The notes below the pieces were generated by a model that was not told the DNA's origin, searched no databases, and saw only the letters and a list, made by a program, of their open reading frames with translations. A stretch of 64,000 nt of DNA from Bog-756 sp963841885 (GTDB lineage Bacteria; Actinomycetota; Acidimicrobiia; Acidimicrobiales; RAAP-2), in NCBI GenBank assembly GCA_963841885.1, contig CAWJEK010000017.1:62001-126000 (forward strand). Reading direction: 5' to 3'. Every line of letters starts with the position of its first letter. Position 1 is the stretch's first letter. Below are positions 17,268-26,604 of this stretch, piece after piece. Position numbers and translations under genes: made by a program.

Positions 17268-17801
17268 TCAGCCGTCGCCGAGCCGCGGCAGGAGCTGGGC
17301 GCACAGGTCGGCCAGCTCCCGGGCGCACGAGACGTAGATGGCGTCCTCGCCCCCGGCGGGGTCCTCCACGTCCTCCCATTCACCGAGTTCCACCTCGTCG
17401 AGCCGCAGGGCCGCGATCCGGTGGGCCAGCGGTTCGGGGCCCGACGGGAGGTCGCGGGCCAGCCGCTTGATCGACGCCGTGCGGTGGGCGGCGTGGGGAT
17501 GCTTCCGCCGGACGTAGGCGACGTGCTCGGCGGCCATGGCCAGCACGAGCACCGAACCGTCGATGTCCTCGTCGGTGACCTGGTGGCTGCGGTGGCCGTC
17601 GGCCTTCCATCCCAGCTCCTCCAGTGCGGCCCGGGTGCGACGGCTCATGGGCTGGCCCTCGACGACGTGGGTGCCGGCCGTCACGATCGACAGCGGCGCG
17701 CCCTGCAGCATCGCCCCGGCCATGACCGAACGGGCGGCGTTGCCGGTGCAGAGGGTCACCAGGACGGAGGGCGACCGGTCGACAGCGGGGCGCTCGGGCA
17801 C
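17268..17801 (-). CDS. Low-molecular-weight protein-tyrosine phosphatase family protein
   Basis: 177 aa. The phosphate loop CTGNAARS (C-x5-R-S, C18 to R24) and the general-acid region EDVEDPAGGEDA match the LMW-PTP/arsenate reductase fold. MSRRTRAALEELGWKADGHRSHQVT is the conserved middle segment. In actinobacteria such proteins act on envelope-polysaccharide kinases or as arsenate reductases; which applies is unclear. The GTG start is set by a TACCGT box 6 nt upstream. Confidence 0.88.
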   Translation of the reverse strand: MPERPAVDRSPSVLVTLCTGNAARSVMAGAMLQGAPLSIVTAGTHVVEGQPMSRRTRAALEELGWKADGHRSHQVTDEDIDGSVLVLAMAAEHVAYVRRKHPHAAHRTASIKRLARDLPSGPEPLAHRIAALRLDEVELGEWEDVEDPAGGEDAIYVSCARELADLCAQLLPRLGDG

Positions 17802-17807
17802 CCGGCA

Positions 17808-17813
17808 ACGGTA
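17808..17813 (-). promoter_or_regulatory. -10 box TACCGT for leaderless LMW phosphatase gene
   Basis: TACCGT (minus strand) ends 6 nt before GTG 17801, identical in sequence and spacing to the box at 9887-9892. Confidence 0.55.
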
Positions 17814-17936
17814 CCCGGCAGCGGGTGGTGCGCCGGTCAGCCGTCAGCCACCACGACCCGACAGGTAGGTCGGCGACGACTTCGGGAACGAATCCCAAGA
17901 ACTACGCGGCCCTGACCAGGGTGTTCGGGCGAATCT

Positions 17937-18000
17937 GAACGGAACGGTTGCGTTTCGTTCTTCGAACCTCTACTCTGTGTGAGACGAAACCGTTCCGTTC
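17937..18000. promoter_or_regulatory. Probable TetR operator pair upstream of tetR (18020)
   Basis: gaacggaacggttgcgtttcgttc (17937-17960) is an imperfect palindrome. A related site, acgaaaccgttccgttc, ends at 18000, so that 13-bp arms gaacggaacggtt / aaccgttccgttc are perfect inverted copies 38 nt apart. The pair covers the promoter region of the TetR gene, typical of autoregulation. Confidence 0.6.
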
Positions 18001-18019
18001 TATTACGAGAGGATCCGGC

Positions 18020-18632
18020 GTGGCCATCATCGAGACGGAAACCACCGAGCGGGAGGGCCGACCCGCCGGGCGCACGCGCCACCGCCCGGCGTCAGGCCAT
18101 CCTCGATGCCGCCCTCTCCCTGCTGATGGAGGTCGGCTACGACCGTCTGAGCATGGACGCCCTCGCCGACCGGGCCCATGCCGGCAAAGCCACCATCTAC
18201 CGGCACTGGTCGGGCAAGGCCGAAGTCGTGGTCGAGGCCATCCGGTGCCGCAAGTGCGACGACTTCCTGGCGCCGCCGGACACGGGCTCGCTGCGCGGCG
18301 ACCTCCTGGCCTCGCTCAACCACAGCCGTGAGTCCTTCACCGAGGAGGACTCGGCGCTCCTCGTCGGCGTGGTCTCGGCCATGGCCCACGACCAGGAGCT
18401 GGCCGACCTGATGCGCAAGCAGATGTTCGAGACCAAACAGGGCCTGTACGACGAGATCGTGGCCCGCGCCGTCCAACGCGGTGAGCCGGTGTCGCTGCGC
18501 GGCTCGGCGGTCGCCAACGAGGTCAGTTCCGCCCTCTTCTTCAACCGGGTCGCCATGGGCGGTGGGCCGATCGACGAAGCCTTCGTCCTCCACGTGGTGG
18601 ACGATGTGATCGTGCCGCTGCTCCGCTGTTGA
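18020..18632 (+). CDS. TetR/AcrR family regulator (frameshifted near 18077)
   Basis: About 205 aa. GTG 18020 begins MAIIETETTEREGRPAGRTR. One base is then missing at about 18077, and the frame continues as RATARRQAILDAALSLLMEVGYDRLSM with the HTH ALADRAHAGKATIYRHWSGKAE. The C-terminal domain resembles TetR_C for exporter regulators. It precedes an MFS exporter by 200 bp on the same strand and has two operator-like palindromes upstream, so it probably represses itself and the exporter. An alternative start at 17979 inside the operator would avoid the slip but gives a poor N-terminus. Confidence 0.85.
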
Positions 18633-18833
18633 CGAGCCACCCCCGCATCACCGACGGATAGGTGCCCCGGGGGCGTCCCCCACGTCCACCGCCAGAGCCT
18701 GCCGTAACGCAGTACCGCCTTACCCAGCTGTTCTTCCGCAGCTCCCCGACGTATCCCGCCGTACCCGCAGTTCCGGCGATCCCCCCGTTCGCCGCTCCGA
18801 CCCGCACACCCTCCAACCCCCCAAGGAGATCCC

Positions 18834-20324
18834 ATGAGCACCACCGAAACCACCGGACCACCGGTCCCGATCAACCCCCGTGAGGAAGACCCCAAGCGCT
18901 GGTGGGCGCTGGCCGTCATCGCCGTCGCCCAGCTGATGGTGGTGCTCGACGCCTCCATCGTCACCATCGCGCTCCCCTCGGCCCAGAAGTCGCTGCACAT
19001 CTCCACCGACAACCGGCAGTGGATGGTGACCGCATACACGCTGGCCTTCGGCGGCCTGCTGCTGCTCGGCGGTCGCATCGCCGACTACGTCGGCCGCAAG
19101 CGCATGTTCATCATCGGCCTGCTCGGCTTCGCCAGTGCCTCCGCCCTGGGCGGAGCCGCCATCAACGCCCCCATGCTCTTCGGCGCCCGGGCGCTCCAGG
19201 GGGCCATGGCCGCCCTGCTGGCCCCCGCCGCCCTGTCCCTCATCACCGTGACCTTCACCGAGGTGAAGGAGCGGGCCACCGCCTTCGGCGTCTACGGCGC
19301 CATCGCCGGCGGAGGGGCGGCCATCGGCCTGATCATGGGAGGGGTGCTCACCCAGTACGCGTCGTGGCGCTGGTGCCTCTACGTCAACGTGCCCATCGCC
19401 ATCGTGACGGCAATCGTGGCGGTCCCGATCGTCCGCGAGAGCCGGGCCCACGGCAACACCAGCTACGACATACCCGGTGCGGTCACGGTGACCGCCGGTC
19501 TGGTCTCCCTCGTCTACGGCTTCACCCAGGCCGCCCAGAACGGATGGACGTCGGCGAGCACCTTGACGTTCCTGGGGATGGCCGTGGTCCTGCTGGGCGC
19601 GTTCGTCACCATCGAACTCCGGGCCAAGAACCCGCTCCTGCCGATGCGGGTCGTCCTCGACCGCACCCGGGGTGGCTCGTTCCTGAGCTCGCTGATGGTG
19701 GGATCCGGCCTCATGGGGATGTTCCTGTTCCTCACCTACTACTTCCAGGAGAACCTGGGGTACTCGGCCCTGAAGACCGGATTCGCCTTCCTGCCCTTCT
19801 CGGCCGGCATCATCCTGGCCGCCGGTGCCTCCTCGAAGATCATCCCCCGGACCGGACCCAAGCCGGTGATGGTGGCGGGCTTCTCGGCGGCGACGCTCGG
19901 CATGCTGTGGCTCACCCGGATCGGCGCCCACACCGGCTTCTCGACACACGTGCTGCCGGCGGAGATCCTCATCAGCATCGGCATGGGTCTGGCCTTCGTG
20001 CCGATGAGCAGTACCGCCCTGTTCGGGGTCCCGCCGCACGACGCCGGCGTGGCCAGCGCCACGCTCAACACCACCCAGCAGATCGGCGGGTCGTTGGGCA
20101 CGGCGTTGCTCAACACCGTCTTCGCCTCGACCACGGCCGCCTACCTGGCGACCCGGATCGGAACGCCGGCGGTGCGCGAGGCGGCCCAGATCCACGGTTA
20201 CACGGTCGGCTTCCTCATCGGCGCGGTCTTCCTCGCCATCGCCGCCCTGTCGGCCGGCTTCCTCATCAAGGCCTCGCGCCAGGACATGGCCGAGGTCGGA
20301 GAGCTGGCGCTGGTGCCCGCCTGA
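18834..20324 (+). CDS. MFS transporter, DHA2 (EmrB/QacA) family, 14 helices
   Basis: 496 aa drug:proton antiporter-type exporter. Motif D1/1 VLDASIVTIALPSAQKSL, motif A GGRIADYVGRKRMF and motif C GGAAIGLIMGGVLTQYASWRW are present. Fourteen hydrophobic stretches end with a short cytoplasmic tail. ATG follows aaggagatccc, a strong ribosome-binding site. The neighbouring TetR gene suggests induction by its substrate. The 18633-18833 gap has no other gene. Confidence 0.94.
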   Translation: MSTTETTGPPVPINPREEDPKRWWALAVIAVAQLMVVLDASIVTIALPSAQKSLHISTDNRQWMVTAYTLAFGGLLLLGGRIADYVGRKRMFIIGLLGFASASALGGAAINAPMLFGARALQGAMAALLAPAALSLITVTFTEVKERATAFGVYGAIAGGGAAIGLIMGGVLTQYASWRWCLYVNVPIAIVTAIVAVPIVRESRAHGNTSYDIPGAVTVTAGLVSLVYGFTQAAQNGWTSASTLTFLGMAVVLLGAFVTIELRAKNPLLPMRVVLDRTRGGSFLSSLMVGSGLMGMFLFLTYYFQENLGYSALKTGFAFLPFSAGIILAAGASSKIIPRTGPKPVMVAGFSAATLGMLWLTRIGAHTGFSTHVLPAEILISIGMGLAFVPMSSTALFGVPPHDAGVASATLNTTQQIGGSLGTALLNTVFASTTAAYLATRIGTPAVREAAQIHGYTVGFLIGAVFLAIAALSAGFLIKASRQDMAEVGELALVPA

Positions 20325-20366
20325 CCCGGTCGGGCACCCCACCCCGGCCGCTCTCCCACCCACACG

Positions 20367-20404
20367 CACGGCCGTCCCCGGATCTCCCACCGGGGGCGGC
20401 CGTG
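20367..20404. terminator. Hairpin terminator between convergent genes
   Basis: Arms cacggccgtccccgg (20367-20381) and ccgggggcggccgtg (20390-20404) pair over 14 of 15 bases with an 8-nt loop. It lies between the convergent MFS and acyl-CoA dehydrogenase genes, so it could stop both transcripts. Confidence 0.65.
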
Positions 20405-20410
20405 CCGTGG

Positions 20411-22085
20411 TCAGGCGAACGTGTCGAGGACGGCCTCCACCCGTTCGACCAGCGCACCGTCGCCCCCGTCCGTCGGTTCGTCCGGGGCCAGGCCGGCGAG
20501 GAGCTGGGCGGCGCACGCCTCCTCCCCCGCTTCGACCAGGTGGACGACCTCGGCCAGGATGCCGATCCGGTCGATCACCCGGCGGAAGTGCCAGTCGCCG
20601 AAGGCCGGGTCGTCGCGACTGCGGCGCATGGCGTCCAGGGTCGCCCCGAGGAGGGGTCGCACCGTCAGGGCCACGGCCGATCCCGGGGCCCGGTCGAGAC
20701 AGCCGCCCAACCGTCGGGTCACCTCCTCGACGATGGGGAGCCGCCGGAGGTCGTTCAGGACCTGGTTGACCAGGACGTTGTGGGTCCCCTCCCAGGACTC
20801 GTAGACGATGGCGTCGCGGTAGAGGCGGGGCAGCACGCTGAACTCCTCGATCGTGCCGTTGCCCCCGAGGATCTCGATGGCCGAGTGGACCACGTCGGTG
20901 GCCTGCACGGAGAGCACGTACTTGGTCACGTTGACGAGGAACCGGTGGTAGACGACGTCGGCCTCGTCGGCGGTGCCGGCGTCGACGGCGTCCTCCAGGC
21001 CGGTCAGCGCGAAGGCGAGCTCCAGGGCCCCGGCGGTGGTGGCCGTCATGTCGGCCAGGGTGCGCCGGACGGCGGGAAACTCCTCTACGGGCCGGCCGAA
21101 CGCCTCCCGGTGGTGGGCGTAGGCGACCGCCTCCAGCACGGCCCGTCGCATCATGCCGGCGTCGCCGAGGGCGGTCATCCAGCGGCTGGTGTTCAACACG
21201 ATGCCGACCGCCGTCCGGAACCCGTGCTCCACCGGACCGATCGGCCAGGCCACCGCCCCGTCGAAGTCGATCTCCCCCGAGGCCAGACCCCGGGTCCCGA
21301 GCTTGTCCTTGAGCCGACGCAGGCTGAAGCCGTTCGGCGCGCCGTCGATCATGCGAGGCACCACGAAGCTCCCCAGTCCCCGGGTCCCGGCCGGCCCGCC
21401 GGCCACGCGGGCGGTCAGGAAGAACTGGTCGGCATCGGCCACCGAGCAGAACCACTTCTCCCCCGTGATCCGGTAGGTGGTGCCGTCGGGTGACGGCTCG
21501 GCCCGGCACACGTTGGCGCCCACGTCGCTGCCGCCCTGGACCTCGGTCAGGAACTGCGCGCCGCGATCGGCGCGGGCGTGGTCCGGGTCGATGAGGGAAG
21601 GGAGGAACCGCTCCGCCACGTCGGGATCGGCGGCCCGCCGCAGGGCCCGGGCGAGCCCGATCGTGCACGTCGCCGGACACGCCTGTCCGGCTTCGCCCTC
21701 GAGGGAGAGCAGGTACAGCAGGGTGGCCTGCTCGTAGGCGCTTCCGGGGGTGCCGGACAGGGCCACCAGCCCGCTGGCCCAGACCGCGGTGGCGGCCTCG
21801 TCGTAGGAGGGGTCGAAGACGACCGACTCGGTCCTCGTGCCGATGGCGTCGTAGCGGGCCAGTTCGGGCAGGTGCAGGCGCTGCTCGTAGCGGGCCGCCG
21901 CCGGACCGACCACCGCGGTCATCTGCCGGGCGAAGTCCGAGGCCCGCGCCTCGAGGGCGGCGAGCCGGTCGGGGATCGAGAGACCGCTCGAGGATCGACC
22001 GCAGGTGCCGATCGGAGCTGAAGGGGTCGGCGGGGAAGGAGTCCTTCCAGGCGGCCAGGGCGTCGCGGGCCGAGGTGGTGTCCAT
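20411..22085 (-). CDS. Acyl-CoA dehydrogenase, AidB-like subgroup (frameshifted near 21978)
   Basis: About 560 aa FAD enzyme. The flavin/substrate motifs QFLTEVQGGSDVGAN, ITGEKWFCSVADADQFFLTAR and the C-terminal AIEILGGNGTIEEFSVLPRLYRD and YESWEGTHNVLV are clear. Length and the YDAIGTRTESVVFDPSYDEA segment match the AidB/'DNA alkylation response' branch, larger than ordinary acyl-CoA dehydrogenases. The first 36 residues (MDTTSARDALAAWKDSFPADP, HLRSILERSL) are in another frame, joined by an indel at about 21970-21985. Physiological substrate unknown. Confidence 0.88.
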
Positions 22086-22143
22086 GCCCCGAGTCTCGCG
22101 CCGGGCCGACGGGGCCCCGGCCGGGACGGGGGGCCGGAGGACG

Positions 22144-23322
22144 TCAGGTCTCGGGGGCGTCCGGGTCCCGGGACCTCCGCCGGCGGCGGTCGGGGTTGAC
22201 GACGGTCGGACGCTCGTAGGTGCCCGTGGACGCCCCGCCGGGTCGGCGCTGGGGCGGTCGGCGGGGCTCGACCACTCCGGTGGCGAGGTTGCGCCGGATG
22301 CCGGACCAGGGGGCCGGCGGAGCGGTCAGCCGATCACACAGCCGGTAGGCGACGGTCTCGTAGTTGACGCGCCAGCCCCGGAAATCGGGCCACGCCTCCT
22401 CGGCCGACCGCTCCGTCGGGAAGCCGGAGCTCTCGAGCATGGCGACGGCCTGGGCGAACTCCTCGAACGTGAGTCGGATGGGCCCGTCGGGGTCAGGGTC
22501 GGGGTCCACCGGCCACCCCAGCGACGTCGCGATGCGGTGCAACAGGGTGAACCCCATCCTCAGGCAGAGTCGGGCCTGGGACGGGGCTCCGTCCGGGACC
22601 AACGCCAGGTGCATGGCGCCGGCGTCGAGCACGGCGAGCAGGCCGACGAGCCACGACAGCCACGGCTCCGGCGAGCGGAACAGCAGGAGGATCGGGTAGG
22701 TGGTGTGGCTCTCGGCGACGTCGGCGGCCCACACCTCCCAGTCGGCGTACAACGCGGGGAGGGTGTCGGTGATCCCGACGAGCTGGTGCCGGACGAGCAG
22801 CTCCGGTCCCCAGGCGGGTTCGCCGGCCCGACTCTCCAACATGGCGACGAGTCCCTCCCGCCGGCTGAAGGCGCCGTAGATGGCGGGGAGGTACGCGATC
22901 TGCAGGGCCACGATCACCACCCACATGGCCCCGACGGCGATGTCGATGCCCGAGTCGGGTGACCCGCCGATGTGGATCGCCCCCACCGTGAACAGGGCGG
23001 TGAGGGCCTGGAGCAGCCCCCCGGTGACCGACGAGCCCGCCGCAGTCAGCATCAGGCCGAACCCGAGGGTCAAGGTGACGGCCCACAGCAGGAGCTGGGC
23101 GACCAGGGCGACGGGCGCGGTGGCCGCGAGGATCGCATCCTTGCCCTCGTAGGACCTCGCCAGACGCGACAGCCCCAGGAAGACGAGGCGCGCCGTGCGG
23201 TTGACGGCGAGGGTCATGCCGTCGACCCCCACCACCTTGCGGGGGAGCACGAGGGTGAAGAGCACGTTGGCCACCGTCAGGAGGACGATGACGAGTCCGA
23301 TGGCGAACAGGAGTGGGTGCAT
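22144..23322 (-). CDS. Integral membrane protein of unknown function (channel-like topology)
   Basis: 392 aa. The N-terminal half has about four membrane helices; between two of them LQALTALFTVGAIHIGGSPDSG resembles a re-entrant pore loop but lacks the K+ filter TVGYG. The C-terminal half is soluble and contains WLSWLVGLLAVLDAGAMHLALVPDG, a conserved-looking helical domain, then a basic Arg/Pro-rich tail. I cannot assign a function; actinobacterial ion-channel-like proteins have similar architecture. Confidence 0.7.
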   Translation of the reverse strand: MHPLLFAIGLVIVLLTVANVLFTLVLPRKVVGVDGMTLAVNRTARLVFLGLSRLARSYEGKDAILAATAPVALVAQLLLWAVTLTLGFGLMLTAAGSSVTGGLLQALTALFTVGAIHIGGSPDSGIDIAVGAMWVVIVALQIAYLPAIYGAFSRREGLVAMLESRAGEPAWGPELLVRHQLVGITDTLPALYADWEVWAADVAESHTTYPILLLFRSPEPWLSWLVGLLAVLDAGAMHLALVPDGAPSQARLCLRMGFTLLHRIATSLGWPVDPDPDPDGPIRLTFEEFAQAVAMLESSGFPTERSAEEAWPDFRGWRVNYETVAYRLCDRLTAPPAPWSGIRRNLATGVVEPRRPPQRRPGGASTGTYERPTVVNPDRRRRRSRDPDAPET

Positions 23323-23535
23323 TGCCTCTGTCTCGGGGGTCCGGTAGCGCGCCGCGGCGACGGGCGGGCAGTGGCTCGGCGAGAAGCGCAGTATCCCAGA
23401 CTGTCGGTGACGCGTGCCGATCCGGGGCCCGACCGGTCCCGGTCGGTGCGCCCGTCGCGTGCCCGAACGGTCGGGTCGGTGCGGACCTTAGATTCCGGAT
23501 GGCAGGCCCGGTTCCGACGACCAAGCGAGGACGAC

Positions 23536-24468
23536 ATGACCGATACGGCTCGAGCAGTGCGCTTCGACCACTACGGCGGCCGCGAGGTCCTGTACGTCGC
23601 CGACGTCCCCCGCCCCACCGCCGCCCCGGGTCAGGTGGTGGTCGAGGTCCGGGCCGCCGGGGTGAATCCGGGGGAGGCCAGCATCCGCGAGGGTCGGCTC
23701 CACGACCGGTTCCCCTCCACCTTCCCGTCGGGCGAGGGCAGCGACCTCGCCGGGGTGGTGGCCGAGGTCGGCGAAGGGGTCGACCGGTGGAGCCCGGGGG
23801 ACGAGGTCCTCGGGTACTCGTGGGAACGGTCCAGCCAGGCGAGCCATGTGGCCGTTCCGGCCGACCAGCTGGTGGCCAAGCCCCCCGAGCTGGCCTGGGA
23901 GGTGGCCGGATCGCTGTACGTGGTGGGGTGCACCGCGTACGCCGCCGTGCACGCCGTCGACCCCGGGCCGGACGACACCGTGGCGGTGTCGGCGGCGGCC
24001 GGCGGGGTCGGGAGCATCGTGGTGCAGTTGCTGGCTGTCCGGGGGGCACGGGCGCTGGGCATCGCCTCGCCGGCCAACGCCGGGTGGCTCGCCGACCACG
24101 GCGCCGTCCCGGTGGCCTACGGCGACGGACTGGCCGGACGTCTGCGGGAGGCGGCCGGCCCGCACGGCATCGACGCCTTCATCGACCTATTCGGGCCCGA
24201 GTACGTCCGCCTCGCCGTCGAACTCGGCATCGACCCCGACCGGATCGAGACCATCATCTCCTTCGAGGAAGCCGCGCGGGTCGGCGCGAAGGCGGACGGC
24301 AGCGCCACCGCCTCCCGGCCCGAGGTGTTGACCGAGCTCGCCGGCCTGCTGGCATCGGGGACCATCGAGATGCCGATCGCCGCCACCTTCCCCCTCGACC
24401 GGGTGGCCGATGCGTACGAGCTGCTCGAGCAGCGCCACACCCGGGGGAAGATCGTCCTCATCCCCTGA
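23536..24468 (+). CDS. Zinc-independent alcohol dehydrogenase / quinone oxidoreductase family (MDR)
   Basis: 310 aa medium-chain reductase. GroES-like N-terminus RAAGVNPGEASIREG and PSGEGSDLAGVVAEVGEGV; Rossmann loop AVSAAAGGVGSIVVQLL. No catalytic zinc cysteines, so it belongs with NADPH:quinone oxidoreductases. The coenzyme loop has A-A-G-G-V-G as expected. Start ATG 23536. Substrate unknown; neighbours give no pathway hint. Confidence 0.9.
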   Translation: MTDTARAVRFDHYGGREVLYVADVPRPTAAPGQVVVEVRAAGVNPGEASIREGRLHDRFPSTFPSGEGSDLAGVVAEVGEGVDRWSPGDEVLGYSWERSSQASHVAVPADQLVAKPPELAWEVAGSLYVVGCTAYAAVHAVDPGPDDTVAVSAAAGGVGSIVVQLLAVRGARALGIASPANAGWLADHGAVPVAYGDGLAGRLREAAGPHGIDAFIDLFGPEYVRLAVELGIDPDRIETIISFEEAARVGAKADGSATASRPEVLTELAGLLASGTIEMPIAATFPLDRVADAYELLEQRHTRGKIVLIP

Positions 24469-24474
24469 TCGGGC

Positions 24475-25428
24475 TCATCCCGTGGCCGGGCCGGCCGGAC
24501 CGCCCCCGACGGGACCCGGCGGCAGATCCGGGAAGTGCTCGGCGGCGTGCTCGACCAGGAAGTCCCACATGGCGGACGCCGGGGGGAGGGTCCTCCGGTC
24601 GGCCCGCCGCACCACCTGCCAGCGGCGCATGATCGGCAGTCCCTCGACGTCGAGGACGACCAGGCGCCCGTCGCCGATCTCGGCCGCGATGGTGTGCGCC
24701 GAAATGAGCGCGATGCCGAGCCCGGCGATCACGGCCTGTTTGATGGTCTCGTTGCTCGACATCTCCATACCGCCGGGGACCGGGATCCCACGATGGCGGA
24801 ACAGCTCCTCGAAGACCTGGCGGGTCCCCGATCCGCGTTCACGGATCAGGAACGGGTGGTCGACCAGACCGTCCACCTCGACACGGGCACCGGTGGTGAG
24901 CGGGTGGCCCGGCGGCGCGATCACCACGTGGGGGTGGTCGCCGATGGCCGCGATCTCGAGGGCGAGCTCGTCGGGCGGGCGCCCCATCATGACCAGGTCG
25001 ACGTCGCCGTTCTCCAGTAGGGCGATGGTCTCCTGGCGGTTGCCGATCTCGAGGCGCACCTCGATGTCCGGGTGCCGGGTCCAGAACGACGCCAGGATCT
25101 GGGGTGCGACGTACTTGGCCGTGCTCACCGCTCCGAAGACGACCCGTCCACCCGATCCGCTGGCGATCGCCTCGAGGGCGCGGGCACAGCGGTCCACCTC
25201 GGCCTCGATGCGGGCCGTGGCCTCGGCCAGCTCCCGCCCGGCGTCGGTCGGACGGAACCCGCCGACGCCCCGTTCCATGAGGGGCAGCCCCGCGCTCCGT
25301 TCCAACAACCGCAGTTGCTGGCTGACCGCCGGAGGGGTGACGTGCAACACCTGGGCCGCCCCGGTGATGGTCCCCTGGTCGAGGGTCGCCGCCAGCGACC
25401 GGAGCTGCTTCAACGTAACGTCCCGCAT
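24475..25428 (-). CDS. cbbR: LysR-type regulator, CbbR
   Basis: 317 aa. N-terminal winged HTH TLKQLRSLAATLDQGTITGAAQVLHVTPPAVSQQLRLLE (residues about 5-43), then a periplasmic-binding-like effector domain (VVFGAVSTAKYVAPQILASF, ENGDVDLVMMGRPP). It is transcribed divergently from the Calvin cycle genes across a 119-bp gap, the classical cbbR arrangement, and the effector-domain sequence fits CbbR. It would activate cbb transcription in response to metabolites such as RuBP or NADPH in other bacteria. Start ATG 25428 has TAAGGT 5 nt upstream. Confidence 0.9.
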   Translation of the reverse strand: MRDVTLKQLRSLAATLDQGTITGAAQVLHVTPPAVSQQLRLLERSAGLPLMERGVGGFRPTDAGRELAEATARIEAEVDRCARALEAIASGSGGRVVFGAVSTAKYVAPQILASFWTRHPDIEVRLEIGNRQETIALLENGDVDLVMMGRPPDELALEIAAIGDHPHVVIAPPGHPLTTGARVEVDGLVDHPFLIRERGSGTRQVFEELFRHRGIPVPGGMEMSSNETIKQAVIAGLGIALISAHTIAAEIGDGRLVVLDVEGLPIMRRWQVVRRADRRTLPPASAMWDFLVEHAAEHFPDLPPGPVGGGPAGPATG

Positions 25429-25547
25429 GACCTACCTTAGCTTTCCTACTCTGAATACACAGAAAATATACCTTTACTTAAGTTCTGACGTGCGTCACGA
25501 TCAGTCCGAGCGGCCAGCCGGCCTGCACGCACGAGCACGGAGACGCA
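25429..25547. promoter_or_regulatory. cbbR-cbbF divergent promoter/operator region
   Basis: This gap contains the most AT-rich stretch of the surroundings (about 25436-25486). It includes the palindrome acttaagt (25476-25483) and the inverted repeat tgacg-tg-cgtca (25486-25497), with TTAG and TNA triplets spaced as in LysR T-N11-A boxes. Position between cbbR and cbbF makes it the expected CbbR binding region; individual sites are not certain. Confidence 0.65.
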
Positions 25548-26597
25548 GTGGCCGACGGAACTCAGGGACCCACCCGCCTGGACGAGGTGCTGGCGGCATG
25601 GTCGGACGGGGACGCACAACGCCGGGCCGTCGCCACCACCGTGACCGCCCTGGCCCGGGCCAGCACGGAGATCGGCCACCAGCTGGCGGTCGCCCCGCTG
25701 GTCGGCGGACTCGACGACAAGGTGGGGGCCAACGCCAGTGGTGACCTGCAGAGCCGCATGGACGAACAGGCGCACCGGGTCCTGCTCGAAGCGCTGGCCG
25801 GCACCCCGGTGGCCGTCCTGGCCTCGGAGGAGCACGACGTGCCCATCGAGCTCACATCGGGGGCACCCCTGGTCGTGGCCGTCGACCCGTTGGACGGCTC
25901 GGGCAACCTGGCCATCAACGGACCCATCGGCCTGATCTTCTCGATCCGGCCCAACACCGGCGAGCCGGCCGGCACCGTCTTCCTACGGCCCGGCAGCGAA
26001 CAGCTGGCCGCCGGATTCGTCCTGTTCGGTCCGGCCACCCTGCTGGTGCTGACGGTCCGCTCGGGCACCGACATCTACGCCCTCGACCCGGAGGACGGCG
26101 GTTTCGTCCGCTCGACCACCGGGATCCGCGTTCCCGAGGGGACGCCCGCCTACGCGGTCAACTCGGCCAACGCCCGGCACTGGTCCCCGGCGTTCCGCAC
26201 CTACGTCGCCGACCTGGAGGCCGGCGCCGACGGCCTGCGCGGGCGTGACTTCAACATGCGCTGGTACGGGGCGCTGGTGATCGAGGCGCTGCGCGTGCTC
26301 ATGCGGGGGGGCATCTACCTGTACCCCGCCGACCACCGGGCCAAGTACCGCTCGGGTTGGCTGCGGACCGTGTACGAGGCCCACCCGGTGGCCCTCCTCA
26401 TGGAGGAGGCCGGGGGGTCGGCGACCGACGGGACCCTGCGGATCCTGGACCGGACGGCCACTGATCTCCATGAACGCACGCCGCTGGTCTTCGGCTCGGC
26501 GGACAAGGTGGCCCGGGTCGGCCGCTACCTCAACGGACTCAGCTACGACGCCGAGCGAGCCCCCCTGTTCTCCAACCGCGGCCTCTTCCGGGAGTAG
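25548..26597 (+). CDS. cbbF: Class I fructose-1,6-bisphosphatase
   Basis: 349 aa. Removes the 1-phosphate from fructose 1,6-bisphosphate (and in many autotrophs from sedoheptulose bisphosphate) for RuBP regeneration. Metal/active-site motif VDPLDGSGN at about residues 108-116, ASEEHDVP upstream, and substrate motifs NMRWYGALVIEALRVLMRGGIYLYP and LLMEEAGG near the C-terminus. GTG start with acggag upstream. First gene of the cbb operon; 7 bp to cbbP. Confidence 0.95.
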   Translation: MADGTQGPTRLDEVLAAWSDGDAQRRAVATTVTALARASTEIGHQLAVAPLVGGLDDKVGANASGDLQSRMDEQAHRVLLEALAGTPVAVLASEEHDVPIELTSGAPLVVAVDPLDGSGNLAINGPIGLIFSIRPNTGEPAGTVFLRPGSEQLAAGFVLFGPATLLVLTVRSGTDIYALDPEDGGFVRSTTGIRVPEGTPAYAVNSANARHWSPAFRTYVADLEAGADGLRGRDFNMRWYGALVIEALRVLMRGGIYLYPADHRAKYRSGWLRTVYEAHPVALLMEEAGGSATDGTLRILDRTATDLHERTPLVFGSADKVARVGRYLNGLSYDAERAPLFSNRGLFRE

Positions 26598-26604
26598 ACG
26601 ACCA

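Noticed and set aside
17979..18019. Upstream start for the second TetR
   Set aside because: It lies inside the operator palindrome and gives a non-family N-terminus; GTG 18020 with a slip at 18077 fits better.
18720..22085. 1121-codon open frame on the minus strand across the MFS and acyl-CoA dehydrogenase genes
   Set aside because: Only its first 36 codons fit the AidB-like gene; the rest is antisense to the MFS gene with no protein motifs and arginine/glycine-rich composition typical of GC-rich shadow frames.
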